Positions 43,137-52,468 of a DNA stretch of 64,000 nt are shown piece by piece. The position numbers and the translations under genes are program-made. The notes beneath the pieces are model-generated. The model searched no databases. It saw nothing but the letters and a program-made list of their open reading frames with translations, and was not told the origin of the DNA. Position 1 is the first letter of the stretch, and every line of letters begins with the position of its first letter. The DNA is from Bacteroidales bacterium UBA1680 (lineage in GTDB: Bacteria; Bacteroidota; Bacteroidia; Bacteroidales; UBA932), in contig DCKG01000005.1 in assembly GCA_002320605.1 (NCBI GenBank), positions 1-64,000 on the forward strand, in the 5' to 3' direction.

Positions 43137-44108
43137 TTATTTAATCTCCCATGCGAGAGCTGATGCTCCAAGAATGGCGGCATCGGACTCTTTCAGGGCA
43201 GTATAGAGCAGCTTCACCTTGTTCCTCCAAAGAGGCAGCACATTGGCATTCATTGATTTCTTGATAGGTTCGTCAAGATATTCCTTATTCCTTGCCACTC
43301 CACCGAAAAGAATTATAGCCTCCGGCGCAGAGAATTCAATGAAATCGGCGAAAGCCTCGCCGAGAAGGGTGCCTGTGTAGTCGAAAATCTTCTTGGCCAG
43401 GTTATCACCCTCGTCAGCGGCATCTTTTACATCTTTTGCCGAGATTTCCTCGTAATTTCTGAGCAGAGATGGCTCATTTGTCATCTCAAGCCACTCGCGA
43501 GCTGTTCTGGCTATTCCAAGAGCCGAGCAATATGTCTCAAGGCATCCTGTCTTGCCACAGTTGCAAAGACGGCCGTTGTGGCGGACTAAAGTAGTGTGGC
43601 CAAGCTCGCCAGCAAAGCCATCATGGCCGTAAACCACTTGGCCGTTGATGACGATGCCGCTTCCAACGCCAGTTCCTAAGGTGATCATTATGAAATCCTT
43701 CATTCCCTTGGCTACGCCGTAGGTCATCTCTCCTAAAGCAGCCGCATTCGCATCATTCGTCAGCTTGACAGGAATACCGCCCATTGCCTTCTGAAGCATG
43801 TCAGCAAATTTCACTTTGCCTTTGTTAGCCCATTTCAGATTTACGGCATTCTCGATTTCTCCGGTATAGTAGTTCCCATTAGGAACGCCCATTCCGATTC
43901 CGCGAATTCTGCCTGCCACATCAGCATCCTTAATGATTTGTTTCAATGTTGTCGCGAGATCATCGACATATTGCTGAGCATCAGTGTAATTCTCCGAACG
44001 CATCACTGTCTGCTTCAGCACTGTTCCCATCATGTCCACTATGCCGCATTTAGCGGACTGACCACCGACATCCACTCCAATAACAAGATCTTTATCCATG
44101 ATATTCAT
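43137..44108 (-). CDS. ROK-family sugar kinase (glucokinase-like)
   Basis: 323 residues. The ATP-binding opening is VIGVDVGGQSAKCGIV, followed by the substrate segment LTNDANAAALGEMTYG (about 115-130), TLGTGVGSGIVING, and the ROK zinc site CNCGKTGCLETYCS with the upstream His of GELGHTTL. Most likely it phosphorylates glucose or a related hexose at C6. It starts two bases after the MFS transporter, so import and phosphorylation are coupled. MDKDLVIGV three codons in is an alternative start. Confidence 0.92.
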   Translation of the reverse strand: MNIMDKDLVIGVDVGGQSAKCGIVDMMGTVLKQTVMRSENYTDAQQYVDDLATTLKQIIKDADVAGRIRGIGMGVPNGNYYTGEIENAVNLKWANKGKVKFADMLQKAMGGIPVKLTNDANAAALGEMTYGVAKGMKDFIMITLGTGVGSGIVINGQVVYGHDGFAGELGHTTLVRHNGRLCNCGKTGCLETYCSALGIARTAREWLEMTNEPSLLRNYEEISAKDVKDAADEGDNLAKKIFDYTGTLLGEAFADFIEFSAPEAIILFGGVARNKEYLDEPIKKSMNANVLPLWRNKVKLLYTALKESDAAILGASALAWEIK

Positions 44109-44110
44109 AA

Positions 44111-45403
44111 TTAATTTTCTGCTCTTTTAAGAACCTTGGATCCCATAAGGGCGAACCAGAGAATGTATGCTATTCCAATCAATATGACGACATAGCTCAT
44201 CAGATAGCCAGCGCCGTCTGCGACCGCTCCCTGAATAAGAGGAAGTATGCCGCCACCGCAGACCATGACCATGAAGAGCCCGGAAGCGAGAGACGTATAT
44301 TTGCCTAGCCCTTCAACAGCCAGGTTGAAAATCGAACCCCACATTACAGATGTGCACAAACCACAGAGGATGAAGAACATCACGCCGATAGGAATCGCCT
44401 CAAGCGAGAAGCTAAGCTGGGATGTGATCGCAGGGAACCTGACCGTAGCAGAATCGCCAAGGATGATGCCCAGAAGGACGAATATGATGGCAACAGAACC
44501 AACGACAGAAAGCATAGCCTTGCTGGATACCTTTCCGCCAATCGCTCCACCAATCAAACGGCCGCAAAGCATGAGAAACCAGTACATTCCGACGATAGTT
44601 CCAGCGACTGCCGCAGAAAGGCCTACGCCTTCAGATGTCATATAAAGGTTAGCGAAGTTAGGAATTCCAACCTCAACGCCAACATACAGGAATATGGCGA
44701 TGATACCGAATACGAAATGCCTGAATGAAAAAGCTCCACCGAGTTTTGGCTTCTCCTCTGCCGTCTTTCCTTCTGCCGCTGCTGCTTTCTCTGCCTCAAG
44801 CTCTGGCTCAGGAATATGAGAGAAGAGGATGATGAAGAAGGCTAGTGCGAATATGCCCATGGCTATGAAAAGCGCAGGATTAGCATCTGCAATCTGAGTA
44901 TCCTTCGTAACGTCGCCAATCAGGTATCCGACAAACACCGGGCAAATCGTCGCAGCAAGAGAGTTGCAGGAACCGCCAAGCTGGATGAGCTGATTGCCTT
45001 TGTTTCCGCCGCCACCAAGGGTATTGAGCATAGGATTCACGACCGTGTTCAGCATGCACATGGAGAAGCCTGACACGAATGCTCCTAGAAGGTAAACTCC
45101 GAAACTGCCAGCTTTACCGGAAAGGAAGGTGATTCCTACTCCGATGAAACCCACAAGCACTGCAAGCAAAGCCGTGAATTTGTACCCCTTCTTAGAAAGA
45201 ATGATGCCGGCAGGCACGCCCATGAATGCGTAAGCGATGAAATTCGCCGCATTGCCGAGCTGAGACATGAAATTCGTAGCCGAAAATTGCTGTTTAACGA
45301 TTATTCCGAAAGGATTTTGAAGGCCTGTCACGAATGATATCATCATGAACAGGAAGAACATGATCGCAATGGCTAGCGCATTGCCTTTTCTTTTTTCTGC
45401 CAT
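44111..45403 (-). CDS. MFS sugar:proton symporter (FucP/GluP type)
   Basis: 430 residues with 12 predicted membrane segments. The first loop carries the FHS-family pattern (FVTGLQNPFGIIVKQQF, then YAFMGVPAGIILSKKGYK), and NTVVNPMLNTLGGGGNKGNQLIQLGGS is typical of fucose/glucose/galactose symporters. The central cytoplasmic loop is rich in Glu and Lys (EKAAAAEGKTAEEKPK). With the ROK kinase directly downstream, glucose or galactose is the likely substrate. A TAAATTTG -7 box lies at 45466-45459 on the minus strand. Confidence 0.9.
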   Translation of the reverse strand: MAEKRKGNALAIAIMFFLFMMISFVTGLQNPFGIIVKQQFSATNFMSQLGNAANFIAYAFMGVPAGIILSKKGYKFTALLAVLVGFIGVGITFLSGKAGSFGVYLLGAFVSGFSMCMLNTVVNPMLNTLGGGGNKGNQLIQLGGSCNSLAATICPVFVGYLIGDVTKDTQIADANPALFIAMGIFALAFFIILFSHIPEPELEAEKAAAAEGKTAEEKPKLGGAFSFRHFVFGIIAIFLYVGVEVGIPNFANLYMTSEGVGLSAAVAGTIVGMYWFLMLCGRLIGGAIGGKVSSKAMLSVVGSVAIIFVLLGIILGDSATVRFPAITSQLSFSLEAIPIGVMFFILCGLCTSVMWGSIFNLAVEGLGKYTSLASGLFMVMVCGGGILPLIQGAVADGAGYLMSYVVILIGIAYILWFALMGSKVLKRAEN

Positions 45404-45458
45404 AAAGCTGAGTTTTAATATTATTAATGATAAATCGCTTTCTCTTCGCTTTAGAAAA

Positions 45459-45466
45459 CAAATTTA
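45459..45466 (-). promoter_or_regulatory. -7 box for the MFS-ROK operon
   Basis: Read on the minus strand, TAAATTTG fits the consensus about 56 bases before the MFS ATG. A TTTG stands at 45493-45490, 23 bases upstream, longer than ideal. Confidence 0.45.
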
Positions 45467-45665
45467 CTAAAATTTTCTTCTTAAAAAACCAAATGGCATA
45501 ACTATTATTCATAAGCGTCATTACTATCCCCAAGCAGGAAGGATTGCTCTTTATGAAGTGGAAGGAACTCGCTCTTCCAATCCCCCGAGTGGACAGACAG
45601 CGATGATTTCAGGTCATTTGCTGACCTAAACTTAACTTTAAAAACCCATTTATGTATGATGAGAT

Positions 45666-46880
45666 TTACTTATTATACTTTCTTTCTATAATTACATCAC
45701 GAACAGCCTCTAAGTATCCAAAGCCATTCAAGCGATCAGGCAACAAATAACTACCTTCAACCCATTCATTCCAAGCATTTATCATGATAAACTTAGGTTG
45801 ATCAGAATGTCCGTCAGCATATTCTCTGGCAGCTTGCAAGAAGGTCGCAAAAGCTTGAGGCGTTTGATGGAACCGGCTTACATCCTGTGCGCCTTTTGCC
45901 GGAAAACGAGGGGTATCATCCCATCCGATAGAAACGGTCGGAAAAACCGGAATATCTAAAGCTTCATCCCATTGTTTACGGATTTGAATCGCATCGGCTC
46001 CATGTTTCATATAGTCACAGTTGAAACCTCCCATGTTGTAGAAGGCAACACTATTGATACCTAATCCTTCAATCATGGCTTTCAGATATTTTGTGTTGTC
46101 AGGATTCAGAAAATATCCGCCTCCGGGGTTCATCTGGAAATAAATACCAGGGAAGCCCGCCTCTTTCGCTTTGTAACGGAAATAGTCGAGTGCTTTACGT
46201 GTCTCTGCGATTGAACCAAAGCCTTTGATCAGCTGGTCGTAATCGAAGATTGCCATCACAGGGCATCTATCTATTTTTACATAGTTAGGTTGCTTGAAAT
46301 ATTGATTGATCACCCGATCCACGATCACCTTGAACTGATCCCAGTTCACCTTGGGATCGAAGAGCATCGAGGTATCATCGCCATAACGGTGATAGTTCCA
46401 GTAGTTATGAGCCACCGTATGATTCGCCCACATGATGTAGAAATTCATCTTCTGGCAGTTTTTCGCCTTCAGGAAACCGTCGTTCAATGCTCCTTCGAGA
46501 TAGGGATAATCCATGAACCAATACCAGTCATAGACGAACGTGTTAACGCCATGCTTCAAGGCCGTATCGATCCAACGCTCAACGACTTGCGGGTCATCGT
46601 CGTGTTCATAGCCCCACAGCGGCTGACGCGGTTGGTAGTGTCCCTCAAATCGAGGATTACCCTTCTTGATCACCTCCCATTCACCTTCGCCATCCGCCCA
46701 AAGATAGGCATGAGCCAAAGAATCATCGTGGCAGGATGGCCAGATGTAGGCCGCTACATAATAATCGGGTTGTTTGGCTGTTGCTGAGTTTGCGGTTTGA
46801 TTCGCTGTCGTTCCCGTATCGGCACAACTCCAAAGCCCCATACATACGGCAGACAACAAAGTGAGAAAATACTGTTTCAT
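45666..46880 (-). CDS. WbsX/GH99-like glycosidase lipoprotein
   Basis: 404 residues; lipoprotein signal with Cys in GLWSCADTG. The catalytic TIM barrel begins YYVAAYIWPSCHDDS and runs through VNTFVYDWYWFMDYP, a MWANHT segment and GFNCDYM, to FIMINAWNEWVEGSYLLPD, the WNEWxEG signature of the WbsX (GH99-like) family. GH99 enzymes are endo-alpha-mannosidases or mannanases; WbsX members sit in polysaccharide and O-antigen clusters and are mostly uncharacterised. It is the only enzyme of this PUL and lies last in the minus-strand series FecR, SusC, SusD, WbsX, 90 bases after susD. The substrate is probably a mannose- or rhamnose-containing glycan, by inference only. Confidence 0.85.
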   Translation of the reverse strand: MKQYFLTLLSAVCMGLWSCADTGTTANQTANSATAKQPDYYVAAYIWPSCHDDSLAHAYLWADGEGEWEVIKKGNPRFEGHYQPRQPLWGYEHDDDPQVVERWIDTALKHGVNTFVYDWYWFMDYPYLEGALNDGFLKAKNCQKMNFYIMWANHTVAHNYWNYHRYGDDTSMLFDPKVNWDQFKVIVDRVINQYFKQPNYVKIDRCPVMAIFDYDQLIKGFGSIAETRKALDYFRYKAKEAGFPGIYFQMNPGGGYFLNPDNTKYLKAMIEGLGINSVAFYNMGGFNCDYMKHGADAIQIRKQWDEALDIPVFPTVSIGWDDTPRFPAKGAQDVSRFHQTPQAFATFLQAAREYADGHSDQPKFIMINAWNEWVEGSYLLPDRLNGFGYLEAVRDVIIERKYNK

Positions 46881-46917
46881 GATGTTCTTTCTTGTTTATT
46901 TTTATTAATGGATGCAA

Positions 46918-46960
46918 GAGAGGCTTGGCCCTAATCGTCTAAACAAGGGTCAAACCTCTC
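46918..46960 (-). terminator. Hairpin between susD and the WbsX gene
   Basis: GAGAGG-c-TTG-g-CCCT (46918-46932) pairs with AGGG-t-CAA-a-CCTCTC (46946-46960): thirteen base pairs broken by two single mismatches. No T-run follows on the minus strand, so it is more likely an mRNA-stabilising or partial-attenuation element that sets susC/susD above the enzyme gene than a full terminator. Confidence 0.45.
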
Positions 46961-46970
46961 GAAGAAATGA

Positions 46971-48680
46971 TTATTTCCAACCTGGATTCTGCGTCAGATT
47001 TGGATTCAATGTCAACTCATCTTGCGGAATAGAATAGAGATAGTCTTGATTTTCCCTCCATTGATAACCATTTGGCATCACCGTCTTGAAGTAGTCGATC
47101 AATCCATTTTCATCCACCTTATCACTGAAATTCGGATGCAAAGCCAAGTCTACAGGATAGCCCTTCGGACGTTTGTTCTTGAACAAAGCACCGGCAGCCC
47201 AACGCCTATAATCGTCATCCCGTTGGCCTTCCAACGCTAATTCTACTCGTCGCTCACGGCGGATCTCATACAAAGCATCAGAGATGGTGTAGCCATATTC
47301 CGCTTTATTCTTGTCTACACTCTGTGGATTCACTGCGAAATCCGGCATTCCAGCACGCTTGCGCAATTGGTTCAAGGCATCATAAGCGATTGTTCCATCC
47401 AATTCATATTTCGCCTCTGCATAGTTTAGTAGCACCTCACCATAGCGGAAAAGAATTAAACCTGTCTCAGAAGGAGTCTCCCAGGAACGACCGGCCGCAG
47501 CTGAATAGGGATTAGCTGTCTTCTTGATCTGGAAACCTGTGGTGCATAACTGCAAAGCACCTGCATCAATATTGGGTTCATTGAAAATCGTATTGACAGA
47601 GAATGACATCAAATCACCTGGAATCCAGATAGTGGATTTCAAACGAGGGTCGCAATCCATAGAGATTTGTGTCAAGAAATCATTGCCTTTTTTCATCTGA
47701 GCTGTCGCCAAGTAGTCGTAGGGTTTGCCATCACGCGACAAATAAGAAGAAACGAGTTCCCATGTAATACCTCTACCTTCAGGATTGTAGGTGGCATACA
47801 CTTGTGCCCAGGAACCCATACCATCTGCTCCGTTGAAAGCCTTGTAGAGCAAAACCTCGTTGATATTCGACATGTCGTCAAAACCGAACAGCTTGAAATA
47901 GTCTTCATCTGGATTGCCTGTGCTATAGATTCCTTTTTTGTAATCACCATTGATCAATTCTTCTGCGGCATCTACGCATATTTTGAAGTATTTCTTTGGA
48001 TCCGCGCCAGGTGTGGCATAATCTGTACCGGCATGATACTTTTGCCATGATCCTTCATACAGAGCAACACGAGTTTTAAATGCCAGAGCGCATTCCTTAT
48101 TGATTCGGTTGTTACCTACCGATGAACGTAGTTCCAGGTGCTTCAGTGCCTCATCAAGATCTGCCAAAACATGGTCGATTACCATTGTTCTCGGGTCTCG
48201 TGGCCTCATCAACGATTCGGTATCATCCATCTCAATCACTTTGTCATACAATGGAACATCTCCGTATTTTTTCACCTTATCAAAATAGAACATGGCCCTG
48301 AAGAAATAGGCTTCGCCAACATATTGCTTGAAATCTGAATAGGGGCTTTTACATTTTTCCCAATTCATAAGAAAGGTGTTCACGTTTCGAAGCGCGCTCC
48401 ATTCCCCAGTCCAGTTTCCTGTCGCTTTTGTACGTTGTCCATTCATCATCGTGCTTACACCTGACATAATGGCATCATCATTATCATTGGATGAAATGCC
48501 AGTCATCGTGCTTTCCCCGAAAAATGTTGGATAGAGTTGACGCGTGTAGTATTCCAATTCTGTTGCGGATGACCAATAATCTTCCATCGTGATTTGATCC
48601 AACGGCTTTAGGTCAATAAAATCCTCGCAAGAACAAAGCAATGCCATGCAAGAAGCTACCGCTAATATTGTATGTTTCAT
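46971..48680 (-). CDS. SusD/RagB glycan-binding lipoprotein of the island PUL
   Basis: 569 residues. Lipoprotein signal MALLCSCEDFIDLKP; DFIDLKPLDQIT is the classical SusD opening. The helical scaffold includes YVGEAYFFRAMFYFDKVKKYGDVPLYD (in outline, about 105-131), and the C-terminus has ALYEIRRERRVELALEGQRDDDYRRW, the standard SusD end motif. It pairs with the STN-type SusC 28 bases upstream. This is the classical SusD_RagB type, distinct from the SusD-like_2 protein at 3.5 kb. Codon choice is more AT-rich than in the flanking housekeeping genes. Confidence 0.94.
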   Translation of the reverse strand: MKHTILAVASCMALLCSCEDFIDLKPLDQITMEDYWSSATELEYYTRQLYPTFFGESTMTGISSNDNDDAIMSGVSTMMNGQRTKATGNWTGEWSALRNVNTFLMNWEKCKSPYSDFKQYVGEAYFFRAMFYFDKVKKYGDVPLYDKVIEMDDTESLMRPRDPRTMVIDHVLADLDEALKHLELRSSVGNNRINKECALAFKTRVALYEGSWQKYHAGTDYATPGADPKKYFKICVDAAEELINGDYKKGIYSTGNPDEDYFKLFGFDDMSNINEVLLYKAFNGADGMGSWAQVYATYNPEGRGITWELVSSYLSRDGKPYDYLATAQMKKGNDFLTQISMDCDPRLKSTIWIPGDLMSFSVNTIFNEPNIDAGALQLCTTGFQIKKTANPYSAAAGRSWETPSETGLILFRYGEVLLNYAEAKYELDGTIAYDALNQLRKRAGMPDFAVNPQSVDKNKAEYGYTISDALYEIRRERRVELALEGQRDDDYRRWAAGALFKNKRPKGYPVDLALHPNFSDKVDENGLIDYFKTVMPNGYQWRENQDYLYSIPQDELTLNPNLTQNPGWK

Positions 48681-48708
48681 ATTTTGATTATCTTCAATTA
48701 TTCAACAA

Positions 48709-51700
48709 TTAGTAAGTTATAGTCACGCCAAATGAGAATACACGATCTGCTCCATACGTCATTCGGCCAACGGCTCCTCCGCCATAGAAATTACCACCTG
48801 TGCCAAATCCAACCGGTGCGATTGGATCTACACCTTTGGGCATGTGAGAGAAGGTCAGTAAATTTTCTCCAGAGAAGTAGATCCGGAATTTCTCCAAGTG
48901 CATTTTAGAAATCACGTTTTTAGGCAAACTGTAGCCCAATTGCAAGTTCTGCAGACGCAGATAAGCACCATTTTGCAAATAACGTGTATTAGGATATGCT
49001 TTGTTCTTTTGATCCTCACTATAATTCAAATAGGGACGAGGGAAATAGGCATCCGTGTTAATATTTGCTTCTCCTTCGTACAAACCGCTGTACGTCGTTC
49101 CAGGTTGATCACGGAAATAGTCCAAATGCTCTGGCGTTAAACAGGATTCCCACCAACCAGGCATGAAGCCCCAAAACATATTAGAACCACTCGCAAAATA
49201 GATATCTTTCTTCGCTACGCCTTTCCACAACATCGAGAAATCGAAACCTTTCCAGGAAGCACCGCAGTTGATCGTATATTGGAAGTGTGGTTCAGTATTA
49301 CCAATGATTGAATAATCTCCATGGTCATCCACCGTATTCTTACCATTGTTCACCTTGCCATCATCATTGATATCTTCATATTTCACATCACCCGTTTGCC
49401 AATTGGCGGCGATGTGAGAAAGATCAACACGAGACAGATAATCGTCTACCTCTTTCTTTGTGCGGAACAAATCATTCACTGTGTAACCCCAAATCTCGCC
49501 AACTTCAGCACCTTCATACCAAGTGGAAAGCGTTCCTGTAGGATTATTGTATTTAGTGACAACCGAGCGGTAATCATATAAGCTGGCACCTACATTATAA
49601 GATAGGCCATTGGGGAGAGTATGTTTCCAATTCACACCAATCTCCCAGCCTCTTGTGCGTAAAGTCGCATTGTTTTCTTTTGGAACAGATGCGCCTAACA
49701 CGCCGGGTAGTGCAGTCGCAGGTCCAACCATATTGGTTGTTCTACGTTCAAACCAATCGCCGGTAGCAGACAAACGACCATCCAAGAACGAGAGATCCAG
49801 ACCGACATCGGTCGTTGTTGAGGTCTCCCAAGTTAAATTATGGTTTACTAATCCTGGTGTGGAGGTATAACCTACAGGGCGTGCTGAACCATATCCATAG
49901 ATCCAATTCACCGTACCTGAGGAGATAGGCATCAACTGCATATCGGTATAGGGAGTGATATTCTGATTACCTAACTGACCCCATGAGACACGCACTTTCA
50001 TGGTATTGATCACGGGAGCAATCGGTTCCCAGAATGACTCATTGTTAGCATTCCATCCTGCGGAGAATGAGGGGAACGTACCCCAACGTTTTCCATTACT
50101 AAATACGTATGAACCATCTCGACGCACATTTGCCTCAAATAAATAACGTCCATGGTAATCATAATTCAAGCGAGCGAAGAAACTTTCCGTGGCGTTATGT
50201 TGCAACGATTCCCACAAACGAGACGTGCCTGTAGCAGTCTGGAATGAAGGTATCTTATCTAAGATTAAATCGCTTTTGTAGCCTTGCAAATAAGAAATAT
50301 TTCCTTTCTCAAATTGCATTCCTGCCAATACTGTGAAATGATGATCGTCTTTTATGTCAAAACTATAAGAAGAAAAGATATTTGTTGTCCAATACTTTTT
50401 CGTGTATTTCTGACGCAAGACGCCATTGGGAAGGCCAACGCCATGTGCGTACGGCTCATTGTTCAGATCGTAGATCCAGATGTTCTTGTCCACATTGGTT
50501 GTCTCGATAAGATCTACGTTATAAGCGAAATCCGCATTGATCTTCCAACCTTTCAGCGGACGGATCTCTGTACGAAAATTATTCCACATGTCAATCTCGT
50601 CATCTCGGTTTGTCCCGGCTTCCATTGAGGGGATATGCGATTCAAACATGTAATGGCCGAAACCATCATATAGCGGCGTAATCGGATAGTTACGAGAAAT
50701 ATGACGGAACATGAAGGAATAGTCACCTTCTTTCGTCATATTGGGCTTCTCTCTGATTTTCTTAGCGAAACGATTCTCATAATTAATATCCCACCAATCT
50801 GTTATGGCTATATTAAGCTTGCCTAAAGTATTTATACGTTGGTAGTTATCTGTTCCAAAATTAATAACAGAGCCATCATCAATATATCCGGCAGAAACAT
50901 AATAGGAAACCTTGTCTGATCCTCCCTGTACGTAAAGATCATGCTTCTGATTGATACTATGCCCAAAATAGATGTCCCACCAATCTGTATTAGCGAAGTT
51001 TAAATTGGCATTGTTCCACACATCACCTTCAGGCATGGCACCTGTAATTTTCGCTCCTGCTGGATAGTTCGGAATAGACTTCCTGATGAAATCAAAATCT
51101 CCTTTTTGGAAAGCAATCACGCGATCAATCGTTTCGTTGCTAAATGGATGGCCTCCACGGTTATCTCCAGCCTCGTTCAAGATTTTTGTGTAAGTATAAG
51201 AATCCAACCCTGTCGGAATGTTTTGGGCAGTTTTGATGATCAAGTTACCGGTATAAGAAACACTCACCTTTTGATTCTTCTTTCCTTTTTTAGTTGTCAC
51301 CAAGATCACACCATAAGGTGCTTTGGCTCCATAAATCGCAGAAGATGCTGCGTCTTTTAAGATAGAGATGGACTCTATATCCTCAGGATTCAAGTTATTC
51401 AAATCACCAGGAAAGCCATCGATCACCACATAAGGTGAGCCACCATTCAATGATCCCATTCCACGGATGGAAATATTCATACTCGCACCCGGTTCAAAAC
51501 CATTTTCTCCACTGATGGAGAAATTCATGCCCGGAGAAGTTCCTTGCAACAACTGTGAGACAGTCGTAGCTTGACGATCTTTCAAATCCTTATCAGACAC
51601 GACATTCACAGCGCCTGTCAAATTTACCTTCTTTTGTGCGCCATAACCGACAAACACGACCTCGTTTAAGGCTTGCGAATCCTCTTCCAAGAAAACTGAC

Positions 51701-52314
51701 AATTCATGCTGATTATTAATTGATACCTCTTGTGTGAGATATCCAATATAGGAAACTACCAGTCGCGCATTGTCTGGTGCCACCAAAGTGAAATTACCAT
51801 CTACGTCGGTGATGGTTCCGTTATTCGTGCCCTTGACTACGATGTTGGCGCCGATGATGGGTTCGCCGTTTTTATCGACTACCTTACCTGTGACAGTATG
51901 GCCATTTTGCTGCGATGCCTTCCCTTCTGCCTTTGTCAAGATGATTTTCCGATCCAATACCTTATAGGTCACATCCGTGCCGGCAAAGATTTTGTCCAGC
52001 ACGTTAAACACATCACTTTCCTCTACCGATAACGACACTCTCCGGTCAAGGTCTATGTGGCGCACATTGAAGAAGAAAGAGAAGTCAGACTGATCTTCAA
52101 TCTTATTTAATACGGTTTGTACCGTCTCGTTTTGCGCATTCAAGCTCACTTTTGCCTCTTGCGCATAGCTTTCTGCTGACCAAGCGATGCCTGCTGAGCA
52201 GAACAGGGCTAACACACTTAGCTTCATACTTTTTGGAATTTGTTGCACGACTTGTTCAGACAGTCGTAACGCCTTTATCGCCCAATTTTGTTGGGGGATC
52301 AAAAAATTTGACAT
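48709..52314 (-). CDS. SusC-type TonB-dependent transducer with STN domain
   Basis: 1201 residues. After a long N-terminus (signal segment at about 30-52) comes an STN domain at about 55-132 (SLNAQNETVQTVLNKIEDQ, then VTYKVLDRKIILTK). It passes the ligand signal to the FecR anti-sigma factor. A carboxypeptidase-like domain (about 140-220: VTGKVVDKNGEPIIGANIVV), a plug (VVFVGYGAQKKVNLTGAV, SYVVIDGFPGD-like SPYVVIDGFPG) and the barrel follow, ending in Tyr. The presence of STN with fecR and an ECF sigma gene makes this a trans-envelope signalling PUL. The gene is 154 bases after fecR. Confidence 0.95.
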   Translation of the reverse strand: MSNFLIPQQNWAIKALRLSEQVVQQIPKSMKLSVLALFCSAGIAWSAESYAQEAKVSLNAQNETVQTVLNKIEDQSDFSFFFNVRHIDLDRRVSLSVEESDVFNVLDKIFAGTDVTYKVLDRKIILTKAEGKASQQNGHTVTGKVVDKNGEPIIGANIVVKGTNNGTITDVDGNFTLVAPDNARLVVSYIGYLTQEVSINNQHELSVFLEEDSQALNEVVFVGYGAQKKVNLTGAVNVVSDKDLKDRQATTVSQLLQGTSPGMNFSISGENGFEPGASMNISIRGMGSLNGGSPYVVIDGFPGDLNNLNPEDIESISILKDAASSAIYGAKAPYGVILVTTKKGKKNQKVSVSYTGNLIIKTAQNIPTGLDSYTYTKILNEAGDNRGGHPFSNETIDRVIAFQKGDFDFIRKSIPNYPAGAKITGAMPEGDVWNNANLNFANTDWWDIYFGHSINQKHDLYVQGGSDKVSYYVSAGYIDDGSVINFGTDNYQRINTLGKLNIAITDWWDINYENRFAKKIREKPNMTKEGDYSFMFRHISRNYPITPLYDGFGHYMFESHIPSMEAGTNRDDEIDMWNNFRTEIRPLKGWKINADFAYNVDLIETTNVDKNIWIYDLNNEPYAHGVGLPNGVLRQKYTKKYWTTNIFSSYSFDIKDDHHFTVLAGMQFEKGNISYLQGYKSDLILDKIPSFQTATGTSRLWESLQHNATESFFARLNYDYHGRYLFEANVRRDGSYVFSNGKRWGTFPSFSAGWNANNESFWEPIAPVINTMKVRVSWGQLGNQNITPYTDMQLMPISSGTVNWIYGYGSARPVGYTSTPGLVNHNLTWETSTTTDVGLDLSFLDGRLSATGDWFERRTTNMVGPATALPGVLGASVPKENNATLRTRGWEIGVNWKHTLPNGLSYNVGASLYDYRSVVTKYNNPTGTLSTWYEGAEVGEIWGYTVNDLFRTKKEVDDYLSRVDLSHIAANWQTGDVKYEDINDDGKVNNGKNTVDDHGDYSIIGNTEPHFQYTINCGASWKGFDFSMLWKGVAKKDIYFASGSNMFWGFMPGWWESCLTPEHLDYFRDQPGTTYSGLYEGEANINTDAYFPRPYLNYSEDQKNKAYPNTRYLQNGAYLRLQNLQLGYSLPKNVISKMHLEKFRIYFSGENLLTFSHMPKGVDPIAPVGFGTGGNFYGGGAVGRMTYGADRVFSFGVTITY

Positions 52315-52468
52315 ACTTTTGTAATTGGTTTATTTAAACTTAAATGATGGATTGCTTGTCGCCAAACAAGCATTTCCCGTTTCTCTCATTTCATCCGGCT
52401 GTGACGCACCAACGTCCCTGTCGGATGTTTTTTTCTTACGTGGTTATGGTTCTCATGGCAATTAGTGT

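Noticed and set aside
45540..45630. Hairpins TGGAAG/CTTCCA and AGGTCA/TGACCT at the left edge of the PUL as att sites or terminators
   Set aside because: Six-base stems without T-runs, and no matching sequence at the right edge; too weak to call.
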